Below are positions 62,919-64,000 of a DNA stretch of 64,000 nucleotides, piece by piece; the first letter of the stretch is position 1; the number at the start of each line of letters is the position of its first letter. The notes below the pieces were generated by a model, which searched no databases, had not been told where the DNA came from, and saw only the letters and a program-made list of their open reading frames with translations. Made by a program: the position numbers and the translations under genes. Origin of the DNA: Marinobacterium sp. (GTDB lineage Bacteria > Pseudomonadota > Gammaproteobacteria > Pseudomonadales > Balneatricaceae); the NCBI GenBank assembly GCA_025800125.1, contig JAOXSF010000164.1, forward strand, positions 1 to 64,000. Direction: 5' to 3'.

Positions 62919-63022
62919 TGTCTGGTGGGTACATCCTGCCAGTTTAGGCTCGCTTCATCTTCAGGTTTTGAGCCATAACTATCTGCTCTCTTTATTTTCA
63001 TTTCTGCTCTGGGTGTTCTGCT

Positions 63023-64000
63023 GTGACTGATCAACTGACTCCGCTTTATGAAGCTCTGGACGGCTGTATGCTGGCTGACCGTTTCCCGCTGCGCAAGCGT
63101 TTGCAGCAATTGCGTCAGCGGTTGAAAGATGGTCGTCCAGCTGACCGAATGCAGGCTGAAATTCAGACCCGGATTGAACAGTCGACCCTGCGGGTTGAGC
63201 AACGGCGTCAGCTACTGGGTGACATCACCTACCCTGACCTGCCCATTAGCCAGAAGCGTGAGGATATCAGTCGGGCGATTGCAGAAAATCAGGTAGTGGT
63301 GATCGCCGGTGAAACCGGGTCTGGTAAAACCACTCAGCTGCCCAAGATCTGTCTTGATCTGGGGTTGGGGGTTAAAGGACGTATCGGTCATACCCAGCCT
63401 CGACGACTGGCGGCGCGAACTGTTGCCGGACGTATTGCAGAAGAATTGCAGTGTGAACTGGGTAGTACTGTTGGTTATCAGGTGCGGTTTACTGAACAGG
63501 CGGGAGAAAATACCCTGGTCAAGCTGATGACTGATGGTATCTTGCTGGCGGAAACACAGCAGGATCGTTTACTGAATCAGTATGAAGTGCTGATTATCGA
63601 TGAAGCCCATGAGCGCAGCCTCAATATTGATTTTCTGCTGGGTTACTTGAAGCGGATTCTGCCAGAGCGTCCTGATCTGAAGGTGATTGTTACGTCGGCA
63701 ACTATCGACCTGGAGCGCTTCTCCCAGCACTTTGAAGATGCGCCTGTTATTGAAGTGTCTGGCCGTACCTTTCCGGTAGAGGTGCTTTATCGTCCGCTGC
63801 TGGATGCGGGTGATGATGATAGCGCCAGCATTGATCAGCAAGAAGGTGTATTGCGTGCAGTACATGAGTTGCAGCAGATAGAGCGTGAGCAGGGGCGTGA
63901 GCGCGGTGATATCCTGGTCTTCCTCAGTGGTGAGCGCGAAATTCGTGAAACCGCGGACTTCCTGCGTAAAGCTGAGTTGCGTGATTGCCAGATCCTTCCT
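63023..64000 (+). CDS. hrpA: ATP-dependent RNA helicase HrpA, 5' part
   Basis: The first 326 residues of a DEAH-box RNA helicase that runs off the right edge; full HrpA is about 1300 residues. The GTG start gives TDQLTPLYEALDGCMLADR, a normal HrpA N terminus. Walker A is VIAGETGSGKTTQLPKICLD, followed by GHTQPRRLAARTVA, LMTDGILLAE, IIDEAHERSLNIDFLLGYL (DEAH) and VTSATIDLERFSQHF. HrpA helps rescue stalled or collided ribosomes. No start other than GTG is evident, and the ribosome site is weak. Confidence 0.95.
   Translation, partial: MTDQLTPLYEALDGCMLADRFPLRKRLQQLRQRLKDGRPADRMQAEIQTRIEQSTLRVEQRRQLLGDITYPDLPISQKREDISRAIAENQVVVIAGETGSGKTTQLPKICLDLGLGVKGRIGHTQPRRLAARTVAGRIAEELQCELGSTVGYQVRFTEQAGENTLVKLMTDGILLAETQQDRLLNQYEVLIIDEAHERSLNIDFLLGYLKRILPERPDLKVIVTSATIDLERFSQHFEDAPVIEVSGRTFPVEVLYRPLLDAGDDDSASIDQQEGVLRAVHELQQIEREQGRERGDILVFLSGEREIRETADFLRKAELRDCQILP

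Overview
The window looks like a chromosomal segment of a marine-type gammaproteobacterium, most likely from the Oceanospirillales/Endozoicomonadaceae neighbourhood. This placement is an inference from gene content and order (gltA divergent from sdhCDAB-sucAB-lpd-sucCD, Mqo, RecBCD, a TIGR04211-type SH3 protein, PpnN, HrpA); no rRNA or other marker is present. Coding density is high, and I saw no tRNA, rRNA, complete insertion sequence or prophage.

Layout. 1-2000: an unrecognised Ser-rich protein. 2200-15300: a TCA-cycle supercluster, with gltA on the minus strand and sdhC-D-A-B, sucA-B, lpd and sucC-D on the plus strand, separated by clear terminators and by structured leaders. 15800-19450: small housekeeping genes (DUF1127, LON-domain protein, periplasmic ATP-dependent ligase) and a minus-strand run DUF3301, truncated globin, DinB-like protein, alkyltransferase-like protein. 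19548-30288: a complete type I-E CRISPR-Cas locus. 30309-36133: a minus-strand operon of porin, periplasmic protein, membrane histidine kinase and receiver-kinase. 36845-45745: recC-recB-recD. 46400-54600 (minus strand): small membrane protein, glutaredoxin, YgiM-like SH3 protein, SLC5/STAC membrane protein, YidD, Mqo and a PIN-PhoH protein. 54700-64000: CobB sirtuin, PpnN, thiolase, CPA1 antiporter, LytM peptidase plus bactofilin, YafJ-like amidotransferase and the start of hrpA.

The CRISPR locus is the main accessory element. The order is cas3, an unusual 650-bp gap, cse1-cse2-cas7e-cas5e-cas6e, leader, a 16-repeat array, then cas1-cas2, so the array sits between the effector and adaptation genes. 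Cas3 is interrupted by one in-frame TAG exactly between its HD-nuclease and helicase halves. The second half has its own ATG and ribosome-binding-like sequence 21 bases later, so the locus either carries a nonsense mutation or makes a two-polypeptide Cas3.

A second theme is a set of at least twelve short tandem repeats (units 7-20 bp, 2-11 copies) with no shared consensus. They lie mostly at gene ends or in intergenic gaps, and in two coding regions the unit length is a multiple of three. The TCA genes themselves are free of them. The sucA-sucB gap, the sucC leader and, less clearly, the sucA leader can each be folded by eye into three-way-junction RNAs.

Starts were moved inside the longest reading frame wherever a ribosome binding site and family length agreed. 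All family names come from reading the translated sequence; no database was searched.
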